Source of the DNA: Sanguibacter suaedae
Lineage (GTDB): Bacteria; Actinomycetota; Actinomycetes; Actinomycetales; Cellulomonadaceae
Length of the DNA: 64,000 nt
Assembly: GCF_016342785.1 (NCBI RefSeq)
Contig: NZ_JAEINH010000002.1
Span: 158,019 to 222,018, forward strand
Direction of reading: 5' to 3'
The notes under the pieces are model-generated. The model was not told where the DNA came from, made no database searches, and saw only the letters and a program-made list of their open reading frames with translations. Positions 51,417 through 63,789 of this stretch are shown here, one piece after another; positions within the stretch are counted from its first letter, which is position 1; every line of letters begins with the position of its first letter. Made by a program: the position numbers and the translations under genes.

Positions 51417-51449
51417 CGCCGCTGACGGAGAGTGTTGCCGCCAGCCCCT

Positions 51450-51478
51450 TTGACGCCCACTCGGTAGCCGAGTAGGCT
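51450..51478 (+). promoter_or_regulatory. Promoter of rpsL
   Basis: TTGACG and TAGGCT with a 17-base spacer, 10 to 40 bases after the rpoC terminator region. The next gene starts 341 bases later, so the mRNA would carry a leader of about 335 bases. Confidence 0.75.
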
Positions 51479-51818
51479 AGGAAACCGTGCCCGTGATATC
51501 GGGTCCTGCAAGTCGTCATCAATATCCGTACGTGTGGTCCGATCCCTGCCGCTCGCCGAGCTTCCGTAGCTCTGGCTGGAGGGGTGGGGGAGGGCGTGCG
51601 GCCTGTCCCGTCCGGGGCTGATGGCAGGGGACCTCGGAAGCCATGGGCATTCTCCGGCAGGACGCGCAGGCGTCAGGCTGGACCATCGAGCCGGTGGTAC
51701 GTGGCGTGCAGCGAAGCTGCGGTGCCTCGTGCACCCAGCCCGCACAAGACCAGCAGCATTTGCCAGCAGTAGCCACCGCCGGGAAGACCCGGCGGGCTCG
51801 AGTAGACACGGAGACGCA
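51479..51818 (+). other. Long leader region of rpsL
   Basis: About 340 bases without a recognisable gene between the rpsL promoter and its start. I see short Arg/Gly/Pro-rich reading frames with no conserved motif, and no clear large hairpin or leader peptide. Whatever regulation it holds cannot be read here. Confidence 0.5.
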
Positions 51819-52193
51819 GTGCCCACGATTCAGCAGCTCGTCCGCAAGGGGCGGACATCGAAGGCCGGAAAGTCCAAGACCCCGGCTCTCAAGGGCTCCC
51901 CTCAGCGGCGCGGTGTGTGCACCCGCGTCTACACCACCACCCCGAAGAAGCCGAACTCCGCGCTCCGCAAGGTCGCGCGTGTCAAGCTCTCGAGCGGCAT
52001 CGAGGTGACCGCCTACATCCCGGGCGTCGGCCACAACCTGCAGGAGCACTCCATCGTGCTCGTCCGCGGTGGTCGAGTGAAGGACCTCCCTGGTGTCCGT
52101 TACAAGGTCATCCGTGGGGCTCTCGACACGCAGGGTGTCAAGAACCGCAAGCAGGCTCGCAGCCGCTACGGCGCGAAGAAGGAGAAGAGCTGA
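51819..52193 (+). CDS. rpsL: 30S ribosomal protein S12
   Basis: A 124-residue S12, starting with GTG ([12 protein letters not shown]). The streptomycin-related residues are wild type: Lys43 in [11 protein letters not shown] and Lys88 in [13 protein letters not shown]. It is at the decoding centre. GGAG precedes the start. Confidence 0.99.
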   Translation: MPTIQQLVRKGRTSKAGKSKTPALKGSPQRRGVCTRVYTTTPKKPNSALRKVARVKLSSGIEVTAYIPGVGHNLQEHSIVLVRGGRVKDLPGVRYKVIRGALDTQGVKNRKQARSRYGAKKEKS

Positions 52194-52663
52194 TGCCCCG
52201 TAAGGGCCCGGCCCCGAAGCGGCCGCTCATCATCGACCCGGTCTACGGATCCCCGGTCGTCACCCAGCTGATCAACAAGGTTCTCCTGGACGGCAAGAAG
52301 TCGACCGCCGAGGCCATCGTCTACGGTGCCCTCGAGGGTGTTCGCGAGAAGACGGCCGGCGACCCCGTCGTCGTCCTCAAGCGGGCGCTCGAGAACGTCC
52401 GACCGGCCCTCGAGGTCCGGTCGCGCCGTGTCGGTGGAGCGACCTACCAGGTCCCCGTCGAGGTCCGCCCCGTGCGGTCCACGACCCTCGCGCTGCGCTG
52501 GCTCACCGACTACTCGCGGGCTCGCCGCGAGAAGACGATGACGGAGCGCCTGATGAACGAGATCCTCGACGCGAGCAACGGCCTCGGTGCCGCGGTGAAG
52601 CGTCGCGAGGACATGCACAAGATGGCTGAGTCGAACAAGGCCTTCGCGCACTACCGCTGGTGA
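52193..52663 (+). CDS. rpsG: 30S ribosomal protein S7
   Basis: A 156-residue S7 with the typical [20 protein letters not shown] start and [16 protein letters not shown]. The ATG overlaps the rpsL stop by one base (TGATG), indicating translational coupling. It nucleates the head of the small subunit. Confidence 0.99.
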   Translation: MPRKGPAPKRPLIIDPVYGSPVVTQLINKVLLDGKKSTAEAIVYGALEGVREKTAGDPVVVLKRALENVRPALEVRSRRVGGATYQVPVEVRPVRSTTLALRWLTDYSRARREKTMTERLMNEILDASNGLGAAVKRREDMHKMAESNKAFAHYRW

Positions 52664-52669
52664 TGCGAC

Positions 52670-52700
52670 GGTCACCTCGGGCTCTGTGCCCGAGGTGACC
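52670..52700 (+). terminator. Hairpin between rpsG and fusA
   Basis: Perfect 13-nt arms GGTCACCTCGGGC/GCCCGAGGTGACC with a 5-base loop. Attenuator or partial terminator before fusA. Confidence 0.6.
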
Positions 52701-52779
52701 GCCCGTCCCACGACGCCCGCGGGTGTCACCGCAGTCCTCTGCCTTCGCTCCATCCCCCACCAGTAAGAGGTAAACCACC

Positions 52780-54882
<2,103 letters not shown>

Positions 54883-54941
54883 GTCCCCACAGGTCGAACC
54901 GTAGTATCAACACCATCAACCTGTAGCGACCCGCACGCCCC

Positions 54942-54971
54942 GCAGATACCCCGCTCACGAGCAGTATCTGC
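54942..54971 (+). repeat. Inverted repeat before tuf
   Basis: GCAGATAC and GTATCTGC, perfect 8-nt arms separated by 14 bases, 40 bases before the tuf start. A candidate leader structure or protein-binding site. Confidence 0.45.
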
Positions 54972-55010
54972 ATCGTTCGGCACAACTACCCAAGTCCCAG
55001 GAGGACCCCA

Positions 55011-56201
55011 GTGGCGAAGGCCAAGTTCGAGCGGACCAAGCCGCACGTCAACATCGGTACCATCGGTCACGTTGACCACGGTAAGACGACGCTGACGGCA
55101 GCGATCTCGAAGGTGCTGCACGACAAGTACCCGGACCTGAACCCCGAGTTCAAGTTCGACGACATCGACAAGGCACCCGAAGAGAAGCAGCGCGGTATCA
55201 CCATCAACATCGCGCACATCGAGTACGAGACGGAGAAGCGTCACTACGCTCACGTCGACGCTCCGGGTCACGCTGACTACATCAAGAACATGATCACCGG
55301 TGCCGCGCAGATGGACGGCGCGATCCTCGTGGTCGCCGCGACCGATGGTCCGATGGCCCAGACGCGCGAGCACGTCCTGCTCGCTCGCCAGGTCGGCGTG
55401 CCCTACCTGCTCGTGGCTCTGAACAAGTCCGACATGGTCGACGACGAGGAGATCCTCGAGCTCGTCGAGATGGAGGTCCGTGAGCTCCTCACCTCGCAGG
55501 AGTTCGACGGCGACAACGCTCCGGTCGTGCGCGTCTCGGGCCTCAAGGCTCTCGAGGGTGACCCGACCTGGGTGAAGTCCGTCGAGGACCTCCTCGAGGC
55601 TGTCGACGAGAACGTGCCCGACCCGGTGCGTGACCTCGACAAGCCCTTCCTCATGCCGATCGAGGACGTCTTCACGATCACCGGTCGTGGAACCGTCGTC
55701 ACCGGCAAGGTCGACCGCGGAACCCTCTCGGTGAACTCCGACGTCGAGATCGTCGGCATCCGGACCGCTCAGAAGACGACGGTCACCGGTATCGAGACGT
55801 TCCACAAGTCGATGGACGAGGCGCAGGCCGGCGACAACACCGGTCTCCTCCTCCGAGGCATCAAGCGCGAGGACGTCGAGCGCGGCCAGGTCGTCGTGAA
55901 GCCGGGTTCGATCACCCCGCACACGAACTTCGAGGCTCGCGTCTACATCCTCGGCAAGGACGAGGGCGGGCGTCACAACCCGTTCTACTCGAACTACCGT
56001 CCGCAGTTCTACTTCCGTACGACGGACGTCACCGGCGTCATCACGCTGCCCGAGGGCACCGAGATGGTCATGCCCGGCGACAACACCGAGATGAGCGTCG
56101 AGCTCATCCAGCCGATCGCCATGGAAGAGGGCCTCGGCTTCGCCATCCGCGAGGGTGGCCGGACCGTCGGCTCGGGCCAGGTCACCAAGATCGTCAAGTG
56201 A
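55011..56201 (+). CDS. tuf: Elongation factor Tu
   Basis: A 396-residue EF-Tu with GTG start and GGAGG. G1 is GHVDHGKT, the effector loop [10 protein letters not shown]3 DAPGHADY and G4 NKSD, then domains II and III. It delivers aminoacyl-tRNA. It is the only tuf in the window. Confidence 0.99.
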   Translation: MAKAKFERTKPHVNIGTIGHVDHGKTTLTAAISKVLHDKYPDLNPEFKFDDIDKAPEEKQRGITINIAHIEYETEKRHYAHVDAPGHADYIKNMITGAAQMDGAILVVAATDGPMAQTREHVLLARQVGVPYLLVALNKSDMVDDEEILELVEMEVRELLTSQEFDGDNAPVVRVSGLKALEGDPTWVKSVEDLLEAVDENVPDPVRDLDKPFLMPIEDVFTITGRGTVVTGKVDRGTLSVNSDVEIVGIRTAQKTTVTGIETFHKSMDEAQAGDNTGLLLRGIKREDVERGQVVVKPGSITPHTNFEARVYILGKDEGGRHNPFYSNYRPQFYFRTTDVTGVITLPEGTEMVMPGDNTEMSVELIQPIAMEEGLGFAIREGGRTVGSGQVTKIVK

Positions 56202-56223
56202 TCTAGGCGCCTCCTGCACCAGC

Positions 56224-56265
56224 CACGAGGGCCCGGTGACCGATAGCGGTCACCGGGCCCTCGTG
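56224..56265 (+). terminator. Terminator after tuf
   Basis: A perfect 19-bp stem starting CACGAGGGCCC with a loop ATAG, 22 bases after the tuf stop. It ends the str operon. Confidence 0.85.
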
Positions 56266-56689
56266 CGTGTCGGGAAGGTGTGCGCGCTCGCGAGAGCCGT
56301 GAGCCACCGCACAACAGGCGTCTGGCAGAGCGGTTGGCTTTTTCGCCGATCGTCTGGCAGACTGTTCAGGTTGCCTGTTACGGGCGCGCTCATTCATATA
56401 TCGAACAGTGTGTTGAACATCGGACCCCTCGGGTCGTTCCGCGTGTTGAGCTCTCTGTTCGGGACAGATCGAGGCGCCGCGGAGCACGTTCCACACAGGC
56501 GAGCAGACGTTGCGATCCATTCCTGCGTCGTCGGGCACTGAAGAGGGCCCACGAACAGCGGTGTGGTTCACATATCCAACGATCCCGCACCACAGAGTGG
56601 TGCAGCACAGAAGTGCGTCGCGCAGAGCGACACGCCCGAGTGCGGGGGTCGGACAGCTAGCGGTTCGAGAGAGAGAGTCAGACGACGCC
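56266..56689 (+). promoter_or_regulatory. Promoter and leader of the S10 operon
   Basis: About 424 bases with no gene. TCTGGCAGA occurs twice, 32 bases apart, and the second runs into CAGACT, preceded by TTGGCT at 18 bases: a reasonable -35/-10 pair with a start near base 56370. The leader of about 320 bases is richer in A/T than its surroundings. I see a few short inverted segments but cannot define a specific L4-type leader fold. Confidence 0.5.
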
Positions 56690-56998
56690 ATGGCGGGACA
56701 GAAGATCCGCATCCGGCTCAAGTCCTACGACCACGAGGTCATCGACAGTTCGGCGCGCAAGATCGTCGACACGGTGACACGCGCTGGTGCGACGGTCGTG
56801 GGCCCGGTGCCGTTGCCGACGGAGAAGAACGTGTTTGTCGTGATCCGTTCGCCTCACAAGTACAAGGACAGCCGCGAGCACTTTGAGATGCGCACGCACA
56901 AGCGGCTTATCGACATCATCGATCCCACGCCGAAGGCGGTGGACTCGCTCATGCGACTCGACCTGCCCGCCGACGTGAACATCGAGATCAAGCTCTGA
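56690..56998 (+). CDS. rpsJ: 30S ribosomal protein S10
   Basis: A 102-residue S10 ([19 protein letters not shown]). The usual length and sequence. It also binds NusB in antitermination. First gene of the S10 operon. Confidence 0.99.
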   Translation: MAGQKIRIRLKSYDHEVIDSSARKIVDTVTRAGATVVGPVPLPTEKNVFVVIRSPHKYKDSREHFEMRTHKRLIDIIDPTPKAVDSLMRLDLPADVNIEIKL

Positions 56999-57017
56999 GA
57001 CTGGGAAGGACATACAC

Positions 57018-57677
57018 ATGACTACCCAGCAGAACGAACGGCCCGTGACGGCCGTCCTCGGAACCAAGCTCGGGATGACCCAGGTCTGGGACGAAGCAGG
57101 TCGCCTCGTCCCCGTGACCGTGGTCGAGGTCGGCACCAACGTGGTGACCCAGGTCCGTACCGCTGACGTCGACGGCTACGCCGCCGTCCAGCTCGCGTAC
57201 GGCCAGATCGACCCGCGCAAGGTGACGCAGCCGCTGAAGGGTCACTTCGAGAAGGCAGGGGTCACCCCTCGCCGCCACGTGACCGAGATCCGTACGTCCG
57301 ACGCTGGCGAGTACAACCTCGGCCAGGAGCTCACCGCCGAGGCCTTCGAGGCCGGGAGCGTCGTCGACGTCATCGGGACGACCAAGGGAAAGGGCACCGC
57401 GGGTGTCATGAAGCGCCACGGCTTCCACGGCGTCGGCGCCTCCCACGGTTCGCACCGTAACCACCGCAAGCCCGGATCGATCGGTGGGGCCTCGACCCCG
57501 TCGCGCGTGTTCAAGGGTGTGCGCATGGCTGGTCGGATGGGTGTTGACCGTCAGACCACGCAGAACCTGACCGTTCACGCGGTCGACGCCGAGAAGGGTC
57601 TACTGCTCGTCAAGGGCGCAGTACCCGGACCCAAGGGTGGCGTCGTCCTCGTGCGTAGTGCCGCGAAGGGTGCGTGA
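57018..57677 (+). CDS. rplC: 50S ribosomal protein L3
   Basis: A 219-residue L3 with the methylated-Gln loop region [20 protein letters not shown] and ending near [27 protein letters not shown] precedes the ATG. Confidence 0.99.
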   Translation: MTTQQNERPVTAVLGTKLGMTQVWDEAGRLVPVTVVEVGTNVVTQVRTADVDGYAAVQLAYGQIDPRKVTQPLKGHFEKAGVTPRRHVTEIRTSDAGEYNLGQELTAEAFEAGSVVDVIGTTKGKGTAGVMKRHGFHGVGASHGSHRNHRKPGSIGGASTPSRVFKGVRMAGRMGVDRQTTQNLTVHAVDAEKGLLLVKGAVPGPKGGVVLVRSAAKGA

Positions 57678-57681
57678 CAGC

Positions 57682-58386
57682 ATGTCTGAGACGCTCACCG
57701 TCGACGTCATCGACGCCAAGGGCAAGAAGGCCGGCACCGCCGAGCTTCCCCCCGAGGTGTTCGACGTCCAGACGAACATCCCGCTCATCCACCAGGTCGT
57801 CGTCGCGCAGCTCGCTGCAGCCCGCCAGGGCACCCACGACACCAAGAGCCGCGGCGAGGTCCGCGGTGGTGGCCGCAAGCCCTACAAGCAGAAGGGCACC
57901 GGCCGCGCACGTCAGGGGTCGACCCGTGCACCGCAGTTCGCTGGTGGTGGAGTCGTTCACGGCCCCACGCCTCGCGACTACTCGCAGCGCACGCCCAAGA
58001 AGATGAAGGCTGCCGCTCTCCGCGGTGCCCTCTCCGACCGGGCTCGCGCCGGCCGCGTGCACGTCGTCACCGGCTTTGGCATCGACGGCACGCCGTCGAC
58101 CAAGCAGGCGATCACCACCCTCGCGAACCTCTCACCGCGTAAGAACGTGCTCGTGGTTCTCGAGCGCGGCGACGAGCTCACCGTGAAGTCGCTGCGCAAC
58201 GCCGGGCGTGTCCACCTCCTCGTCGCGGACCAGCTCAACACCTACGACGTGCTCATCTCCGACGACGTGGTCTTCACGCAGGGCGCGCTCGACGCGTTCC
58301 TCGCAGGCCCCGCTGCGGGCGCCTCGGCCAAGGCCGTGGCGACCGAGTCCGAGTCGGCACAGCTCGCCAAGGAGGACGCCAAGTGA
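57682..58386 (+). CDS. rplD: 50S ribosomal protein L4
   Basis: A 234-residue L4 with the extended loop [20 protein letters not shown] that lines the exit tunnel. In E. coli L4 autoregulates the S10 operon. The start follows the rplC stop by four bases, and its stop overlaps the rplW start. Confidence 0.98.
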   Translation: MSETLTVDVIDAKGKKAGTAELPPEVFDVQTNIPLIHQVVVAQLAAARQGTHDTKSRGEVRGGGRKPYKQKGTGRARQGSTRAPQFAGGGVVHGPTPRDYSQRTPKKMKAAALRGALSDRARAGRVHVVTGFGIDGTPSTKQAITTLANLSPRKNVLVVLERGDELTVKSLRNAGRVHLLVADQLNTYDVLISDDVVFTQGALDAFLAGPAAGASAKAVATESESAQLAKEDAK

Positions 58387-58688
58387 GCACGACCGTTCAG
58401 AAGGACCCCCGCGACATCGTGATCGCACCGGTCCTCTCGGAGAAGAGCTACGGCCTGCTCGACGAGGGCAAGTACACGTTCCTCGTCGACCCGCGGGCCA
58501 ACAAGACGGAGATCAAGATCGCGGTCGAGAAGATCTTCGACGTCAAGGTCGCGTCCGTCAACACGATCAACCGCAAGGGCAAGTCCCGGCGGACCCGTTT
58601 CGGTATCGGCAAGCGCAAGGACACCAAGCGTGCAATCGTCTCCCTCCGTGAGGGATCGATTGACATGTTCGGTGGCCCTGTCGGCTGA
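58383..58688 (+). CDS. rplW: 50S ribosomal protein L23
   Basis: A 101-residue L23 at the tunnel exit, where trigger factor and SRP bind. GTG start overlaps rplD (GTGA). The loop [18 protein letters not shown] is typical. Confidence 0.98.
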   Translation: MSTTVQKDPRDIVIAPVLSEKSYGLLDEGKYTFLVDPRANKTEIKIAVEKIFDVKVASVNTINRKGKSRRTRFGIGKRKDTKRAIVSLREGSIDMFGGPVG

Positions 58689-58720
58689 GCCGGCCGAGAG
58701 CAGATTGAGGACAGATCCCC

Positions 58721-59563
58721 ATGGGAATCCGCAAGTACAAGCCGACTACGCCCGGACGCCGCGGCTCCAGCGTTGCCGACTTCGTCGAGATCACGCGCTC
58801 GGAGCCGGAGAAGTCGCTGATCCGCCCGCTCCACAAGACCGGTGGGCGTAACAGCTCCGGTCGGATCACCACCCGGCACAAGGGTGGCGGCCACAAGCGC
58901 GCGTACCGCGTCATCGACTTCCGTCGCCACGACAAGGACGGTGTCCCGGCCAAGGTCGCGCACATCGAGTACGACCCGAACCGCACCGCCCGCATCGCCC
59001 TCCTGCACTACGCGGACGGCGAGAAGCGCTACATCATCGCCCCGAACAAGCTCAGCCAGGGCGACATGATCGAGAACGGTGCCGGGGCGGACATCAAGCC
59101 CGGCAACAACCTGCCTCTGCGCAACATCCCGACCGGTACCGTCATCCACGCCATCGAGCTCAAGCCCGGCGGCGGCGCGAAGATCGCCCGTTCGGCCGGT
59201 GCGTCGGTGCAGCTCGTCGCCAAGGACGGGCCCTACGCCCAGCTGCGTATGCCGTCCGGTGAGATCCGCAACGTCGACCTGCGCTGCCGCGCGACGATCG
59301 GCGAGGTCGGCAACGCCGAGCAGTCGAACATCAACTGGGGCAAGGCCGGCCGCATGCGATGGAAGGGCAAGCGCCCCACCGTCCGTGGTGTCGCCATGAA
59401 CCCGATCGACCACCCGCACGGTGGTGGTGAGGGCAAGACGTCCGGTGGTCGCCACCCGGTCAGCCCCTGGGGCCAGGCCGAGGGTCGCACCCGGCGCCCC
59501 AACAAGGCGAGCGACAAGCTCATCGTCCGTCGCCGTCGTTCCGGCAAGAACAAGAAGCGTTGA
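58721..59563 (+). CDS. rplB: 50S ribosomal protein L2
   Basis: A 280-residue L2 near the peptidyl-transferase centre, with [20 protein letters not shown] and a basic tail NKKR. GAGGA precedes the ATG. Confidence 0.99.
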   Translation: MGIRKYKPTTPGRRGSSVADFVEITRSEPEKSLIRPLHKTGGRNSSGRITTRHKGGGHKRAYRVIDFRRHDKDGVPAKVAHIEYDPNRTARIALLHYADGEKRYIIAPNKLSQGDMIENGAGADIKPGNNLPLRNIPTGTVIHAIELKPGGGAKIARSAGASVQLVAKDGPYAQLRMPSGEIRNVDLRCRATIGEVGNAEQSNINWGKAGRMRWKGKRPTVRGVAMNPIDHPHGGGEGKTSGGRHPVSPWGQAEGRTRRPNKASDKLIVRRRRSGKNKKR

Positions 59564-59577
59564 TAGGAGCCTGACTG

Positions 59578-59859
59578 ATGCCACGCAGCCTGAAGAAGGG
59601 CCCCTTCGTCGACGGCCACCTCCAGAAGAAGGTGGACGTGCAGAACGAGAAGGGGACCAAGAACGTCATCAAGACCTGGTCCCGTCGGTCGATGATCACG
59701 CCCGACTTCCTCGGACACACCTTTGCCGTGCACGACGGTCGGAAGCACACCCCCGTGTTCGTCACGGAGTCGATGGTCGGCCACAAGCTCGGCGAGTTCG
59801 CACCCACACGCACCTTCCGCGGCCACGTGAAGGACGACAAGAAGGGCCGTCGCCGCTGA
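59578..59859 (+). CDS. rpsS: 30S ribosomal protein S19
   Basis: A 93-residue S19 with [19 protein letters not shown] and [12 protein letters not shown]. Its stop lies in a short inverted repeat (GCTGACCCC/GGGGTCAGC). Confidence 0.99.
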   Translation: MPRSLKKGPFVDGHLQKKVDVQNEKGTKNVIKTWSRRSMITPDFLGHTFAVHDGRKHTPVFVTESMVGHKLGEFAPTRTFRGHVKDDKKGRRR

Positions 59860-59920
59860 CCCCCGGGGTCAGCAGCGGCAGGACCTCTCGGTCATGACGA
59901 GACAAGAAGGCAGGACAGCA

Positions 59921-60292
59921 ATGGAAGCCAAGGCGCAGGCGCGGTTCGTCCGCGTCACGCCCCAGAAGGCCCGGCGCGTCGTGGATCTCATCCGTGGCAA
60001 GCAGGCTACTGAGGCCGTCGCGGTGCTGAAGTTCGCACCGCAAACGGCGAGCGAGCCGATTCTCAAGGTCGTGCAGAGCGCGATCGCCAACGCACGTGTG
60101 AAGGCAGACCGCGCGAGCGTCGCTTTCGACGAGCAGCAGCTCGTCATCTCGGAGGCGTTCATCGACGAGGGGCCGACCCTCAAGAGGTTCCGCCCCCGTG
60201 CGCAGGGACGTGCCAGCCAGATCCTCAAGCGGACGAGCCACATCACCGTGGTCGTCGCTCCGCGCGAAGACACGAAGGGAAGGGCCCGATAG
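59921..60292 (+). CDS. rplV: 50S ribosomal protein L22
   Basis: A 123-residue L22, beginning [20 protein letters not shown], with the tunnel hairpin [24 protein letters not shown] is before this ATG; an earlier in-frame ATG exists but has no ribosome-binding site of note. Confidence 0.98.
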   Translation: MEAKAQARFVRVTPQKARRVVDLIRGKQATEAVAVLKFAPQTASEPILKVVQSAIANARVKADRASVAFDEQQLVISEAFIDEGPTLKRFRPRAQGRASQILKRTSHITVVVAPREDTKGRAR

Positions 60293-61119
60293 TGGGACAG
60301 AAGGTTCACCCGCACGGGTACCGCCTCGGCATCACCACAGACCACCGTTCGCGGTGGTTCGCCGACAGCACCAAGCCCGGCCAGCGCTACCGCGACTACG
60401 TCCGTGAGGACGTGCAGATCCGCAAGCTCATGAGCACCGGCCTCGAGCGCGCAGGAATCTCGAAGGTCGAGATCGAGCGCACCCGCGACCGTGTCCGCGT
60501 CGATATCCACACCGCCCGCCCGGGCATCGTGATCGGTCGTCGTGGTGCGGAGGCCGACCGCATCCGCGGCGAGCTCGAGAAGCTCACCGGCAAGCAGGTC
60601 CAGCTGAACATCCTCGAGGTGAAAAACGCCGAGATCGACGCGCAGCTCGTCGCTCAGGGCATCGCTGAGCAGCTCGCCAGCCGTGTGTCGTTCCGTCGCG
60701 CCATGCGCAAGGGGATGCAGTCCGCTCAGCGTGCCGGCGCCAAGGGGATCCGCGTGCAGTGCGCCGGCCGTCTCGGCGGCGCCGAGATGAGCCGTAGCGA
60801 GTTCTACCGCGAAGGCCGTGTGCCGCTGCACACGCTCCGCGCGAACATCGACTACGGCTTCTACGAGGCCCGCACCACCTTCGGCCGCATCGGCGTGAAG
60901 GTGTGGATCTACAAGGGCGACATGACCGAGAAGGAGTTCGCTGCACAGCAGGCGACCCAGGCGCCCCGCGCGCCTCGTGGTGGTCCGCGCGGCGAGCGCC
61001 CCGCTCGCGGTGGCCGTCGTAACGAGCGTCCGGCTGCAGCCGAGACGCCCGCCCAGGCTGAGCAGGCTCCTGTCGGACAGGATGCCGCTCCGGCCGCCGA
61101 GACCGGAACGGAGGCCTGA
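60292..61119 (+). CDS. rpsC: 30S ribosomal protein S3
   Basis: A 275-residue S3 with GTG start overlapping the rplV stop by one base. The KH domain ([20 protein letters not shown]) and ICE-type C-terminal half are normal; the last 55 residues form an Ala/Arg/Gly/Pro-rich tail as in other Actinobacteria. Confidence 0.99.
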   Translation: MGQKVHPHGYRLGITTDHRSRWFADSTKPGQRYRDYVREDVQIRKLMSTGLERAGISKVEIERTRDRVRVDIHTARPGIVIGRRGAEADRIRGELEKLTGKQVQLNILEVKNAEIDAQLVAQGIAEQLASRVSFRRAMRKGMQSAQRAGAKGIRVQCAGRLGGAEMSRSEFYREGRVPLHTLRANIDYGFYEARTTFGRIGVKVWIYKGDMTEKEFAAQQATQAPRAPRGGPRGERPARGGRRNERPAAAETPAQAEQAPVGQDAAPAAETGTEA

Positions 61120-61122
61120 GCG

Positions 61123-61542
61123 ATGCTTATCCCGCGCAGGCTCAAGCACCGCAAGCAGCACCACCCCGGGCGCTCCGGCGCCGCGACGGGTGGCACCGCG
61201 ATCGCGTTCGGTGAGTACGGCATCCAGGCCCTCGAGCCTGCATACGTGACGAACCGTCAGATCGAGGCTGCTCGTATCGCCATGACGCGTCACATCAAGC
61301 GAGGCGGGAAGGTGTGGATCAACATCTACCCCGACCGTCCGCTGACCAAGAAGCCGGCTGAGACCCGCATGGGTTCCGGTAAGGGTTCGCCCGAGTGGTG
61401 GATCGCCAACGTCAAGCCGGGTCGGATCGTCTTCGAGCTGGCCGGCGTCCCGGAGCCGCTGGCTCGCGAGGCCATGCGCCGTGCGATCCACAAGCTCCCG
61501 ATGAAGTGCCGTTTCGTGGTGCGCGAGGGTGGTGGCAACTGA
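61123..61542 (+). CDS. rplP: 50S ribosomal protein L16
   Basis: A 139-residue L16 with [19 protein letters not shown] and [19 protein letters not shown]. It contacts the A-site tRNA. Its stop overlaps the rpmC start by one base. Confidence 0.99.
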   Translation: MLIPRRLKHRKQHHPGRSGAATGGTAIAFGEYGIQALEPAYVTNRQIEAARIAMTRHIKRGGKVWINIYPDRPLTKKPAETRMGSGKGSPEWWIANVKPGRIVFELAGVPEPLAREAMRRAIHKLPMKCRFVVREGGGN

Positions 61543-61781
61543 TGGCTATCGGAACCAAGGACCTGGCTCCCAGCGAGCTGGACGGGTTCGACAACGAGAA
61601 GCTCGTTGCGGAGCTCGAGAAGGCGAAGAAGGAGCTCTTCAACCTCCGCTTCCAGTCGGCCACCGGCCAGCTGGAGAGCCACGGTCGGCTCAAGGCTGTT
61701 CGTCGTGACATCGCGAGGATCTACACGATCCTCCGCGAGCGCGAGCTCGGCATCCGTACCGCACCGAGCGTGAGTGAGTGA
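61542..61781 (+). CDS. rpmC: 50S ribosomal protein L29
   Basis: A 79-residue helical-hairpin L29 ([20 protein letters not shown]) at the tunnel exit next to L23. Starts on ATG overlapping rplP. Confidence 0.98.
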   Translation: MAIGTKDLAPSELDGFDNEKLVAELEKAKKELFNLRFQSATGQLESHGRLKAVRRDIARIYTILRERELGIRTAPSVSE

Positions 61782-61788
61782 GGCTGAT

Positions 61789-62091
61789 ATGAGCGAGAAG
61801 GTTGCTGGAGCAGCTGCTTCAGAGCAGGAAGTCGCCGCACACCGGCCCCTCCGCAAGACGCGGCGTGGCTATGTCGTGAGCGACAAGATGGACAAGACCG
61901 TCGTCATCGAGGTCGAGGACCGGGTCAAGCACCCGCTCTACGGTAAGGTGATCCGGCGTACGAGCAAGGTCAAGGCGCACGACGAGCAGAACGCTGCTGG
62001 TATCGGTGACCTCGTCCTCATCATGGAGACCCGCCCGCTGTCCGCGACCAAGCGGTGGCGTCTGGTGGAGATCCTCGAGAAGGCCAAGTAG
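61789..62091 (+). CDS. rpsQ: 30S ribosomal protein S17
   Basis: A 100-residue S17 with the OB fold [24 protein letters not shown] start overlapping rpmC (base 61774) would add five residues; the ATG is favoured by TGAGG upstream. Last gene of the S10 operon block here. Confidence 0.97.
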   Translation: MSEKVAGAAASEQEVAAHRPLRKTRRGYVVSDKMDKTVVIEVEDRVKHPLYGKVIRRTSKVKAHDEQNAAGIGDLVLIMETRPLSATKRWRLVEILEKAK

Positions 62092-62099
62092 TTCAGCTC

Positions 62100-62145
62100 T
62101 GCCGGGTCGTCGGTCGTGTGTCCGCACACGAACCACGGCCCGGCA
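62100..62145 (+). terminator. Hairpin between rpsQ and rplN
   Basis: Outer arms TGCCGGG/CCCGGCA and inner arms CGTGTG/CACACG with an imperfect middle form a long stem-loop at the boundary between the S10 and spc operons. Attenuator, terminator or processing site. Confidence 0.55.
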
Positions 62146-62233
62146 GCCCCGCCAGCTACTGCAGGCTTGACAGTTATCCGTTCGGCAAGGCTCGCAGCCT
62201 GCGAGAACCAGCTCGACGACAGGAGTTCATTAC

Positions 62234-62602
62234 ATGATCCAGCAGGAGTCGCGACTTCGTGTCGCCGACAACACGGGTGCCAAGGAGATCCTCTGCATCC
62301 GCGTTCTCGGTGGTTCGGGCCGTCGCTACGCCGGAATCGGCGACACCATCGTCGCAACCGTCAAGGACGCGATCCCGGGCGGCAACGTGAAGAAGGGCGA
62401 TGTGGTCAAGGCCGTCATCGTCCGGACCGCCAAGGAGCGCCGTCGTCCCGACGGTTCCTACATCAAGTTCGACGAGAACGCAGCCGTCATCCTCAAGAAC
62501 GACGGCGAGCCTCGTGGGACGCGCATCTTCGGCCCGGTGGGCCGCGAGCTGCGCGACAAGAAGTTCATGAAGATCATCTCGCTGGCGATGGAGGTGCTCT
62601 GA
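62234..62602 (+). CDS. rplN: 50S ribosomal protein L14
   Basis: A 122-residue L14 ([20 protein letters not shown]). First gene of the spc operon, with AGGAG upstream. Confidence 0.99.
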   Translation: MIQQESRLRVADNTGAKEILCIRVLGGSGRRYAGIGDTIVATVKDAIPGGNVKKGDVVKAVIVRTAKERRRPDGSYIKFDENAAVILKNDGEPRGTRIFGPVGRELRDKKFMKIISLAMEVL

Positions 62603-62604
62603 CC

Positions 62605-62955
62605 ATGGCGAAGATCAAGAAGGGCGACACGGTGATCGTGATCGCCGGTCGTGACAAGGGCAAGACAGGCCGCGTGCTCGAGGTCCTCACGGACTCCGAC
62701 CGCGTGATCGTCGAGGGCGTGCAGCGGGTGACCAAGCACGTCAAGGTCGGCCAGACCCAGCGTGGCACGCGGACCGGGGGCATCGAGACTGTCGAGGCGC
62801 CCATCCACGTGAGCAACGTCCAGTACTACGACGCGGAGGCCAAGCGCGGCAAGCGCATCGGTGCCCGCACCGAGCAGGTCGAGCGTGACGGTCGCACCCG
62901 CACCGTCCGTGTCCGGGTCACTCGTGGCCACGGCGACGCGCAGAAGGACATCTGA
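62605..62955 (+). CDS. rplX: 50S ribosomal protein L24
   Basis: A 116-residue L24 with the KOW motif [20 protein letters not shown]. The stop overlaps the next ATG by one base. Confidence 0.98.
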   Translation: MAKIKKGDTVIVIAGRDKGKTGRVLEVLTDSDRVIVEGVQRVTKHVKVGQTQRGTRTGGIETVEAPIHVSNVQYYDAEAKRGKRIGARTEQVERDGRTRTVRVRVTRGHGDAQKDI

Positions 62956-63524
62956 TGAGCACCGAGACGTACGCCAAGGCACAGCCGCGGCTCAAGGCGC
63001 GATACGCGGAGGAGATCCTCCCCGGGCTGCGTGAGGAGTTCGCGCACGAGAACGTCAACCAGGTCGCACGCCTGACCAAGATCGTGGTCAACATGGGTGT
63101 GGGCGACGCTGCGAAGGACTCGAAGCTCATCGAGGGCGCCATCCGCGACCTCACCGCGATCACGGGGCAGAAGCCTCAGGTCACCAAGGCCCGCAAGTCC
63201 ATCGCTCAGTTCAAGCTGCGCGAGGGCATGCCGATCGGCGCCCACGTGACGCTGCGCGGCGACCGCATGTGGGAGTTCGCGGACCGGCTCCTGTCGATCG
63301 CGCTGCCGCGTATCCGCGACTTCCGTGGTCTCTCGCCCAAGCAGTTCGACGGGCACGGGAACTACACGTTCGGTCTGACCGAGCAGTCGATGTTCCACGA
63401 GATCGACCCCGACAAGGTGGACCGGGTGCGTGGTATGGACATCACCGTCGTGACCACCGCCACCACCGACGCCGAGGGCCGATCGCTCCTCAAGCGTCTC
63501 GGCTTCCCCTTCAAGGAGAACTGA
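62955..63524 (+). CDS. rplE: 50S ribosomal protein L5
   Basis: A 189-residue L5 binding 5S rRNA, with [20 protein letters not shown] and [20 protein letters not shown]. Overlaps rplX by one base (TGATG). Confidence 0.99.
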   Translation: MSTETYAKAQPRLKARYAEEILPGLREEFAHENVNQVARLTKIVVNMGVGDAAKDSKLIEGAIRDLTAITGQKPQVTKARKSIAQFKLREGMPIGAHVTLRGDRMWEFADRLLSIALPRIRDFRGLSPKQFDGHGNYTFGLTEQSMFHEIDPDKVDRVRGMDITVVTTATTDAEGRSLLKRLGFPFKEN

Positions 63525-63525
63525 C

Positions 63526-63711
63526 ATGGCGAAGAAGGCCCTGGTCAACAAGGCAGCCGCAAAGCCGAAGTTCGCGGTGCGCGCCTACACCCGGTGCCAG
63601 AAGTGCGGTCGCCCGCACTCTGTGTACCGCAAGTTCGGACTCTGCCGTATCTGCGTTCGCGAGATGGCACACCGTGGCGAGCTTCCCGGCGTCACGAAGA
63701 GCAGCTGGTAA
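63526..63711 (+). CDS. rpsZ: 30S ribosomal protein S14, zinc type
   Basis: A 61-residue zinc S14 with the cysteine pairs CQKC and CRIC ([20 protein letters not shown]). Starts one base after rplE. A zinc-free paralogue induced in zinc starvation probably exists elsewhere. Confidence 0.98.
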   Translation: MAKKALVNKAAAKPKFAVRAYTRCQKCGRPHSVYRKFGLCRICVREMAHRGELPGVTKSSW

Positions 63712-63789
63712 CAACTACGTCGTAGGTCCGGCACCAGTCGTTCGTACGACGGTGATCCGGATACCCCGGCGAGGAAGGGCAGAAGCCCA

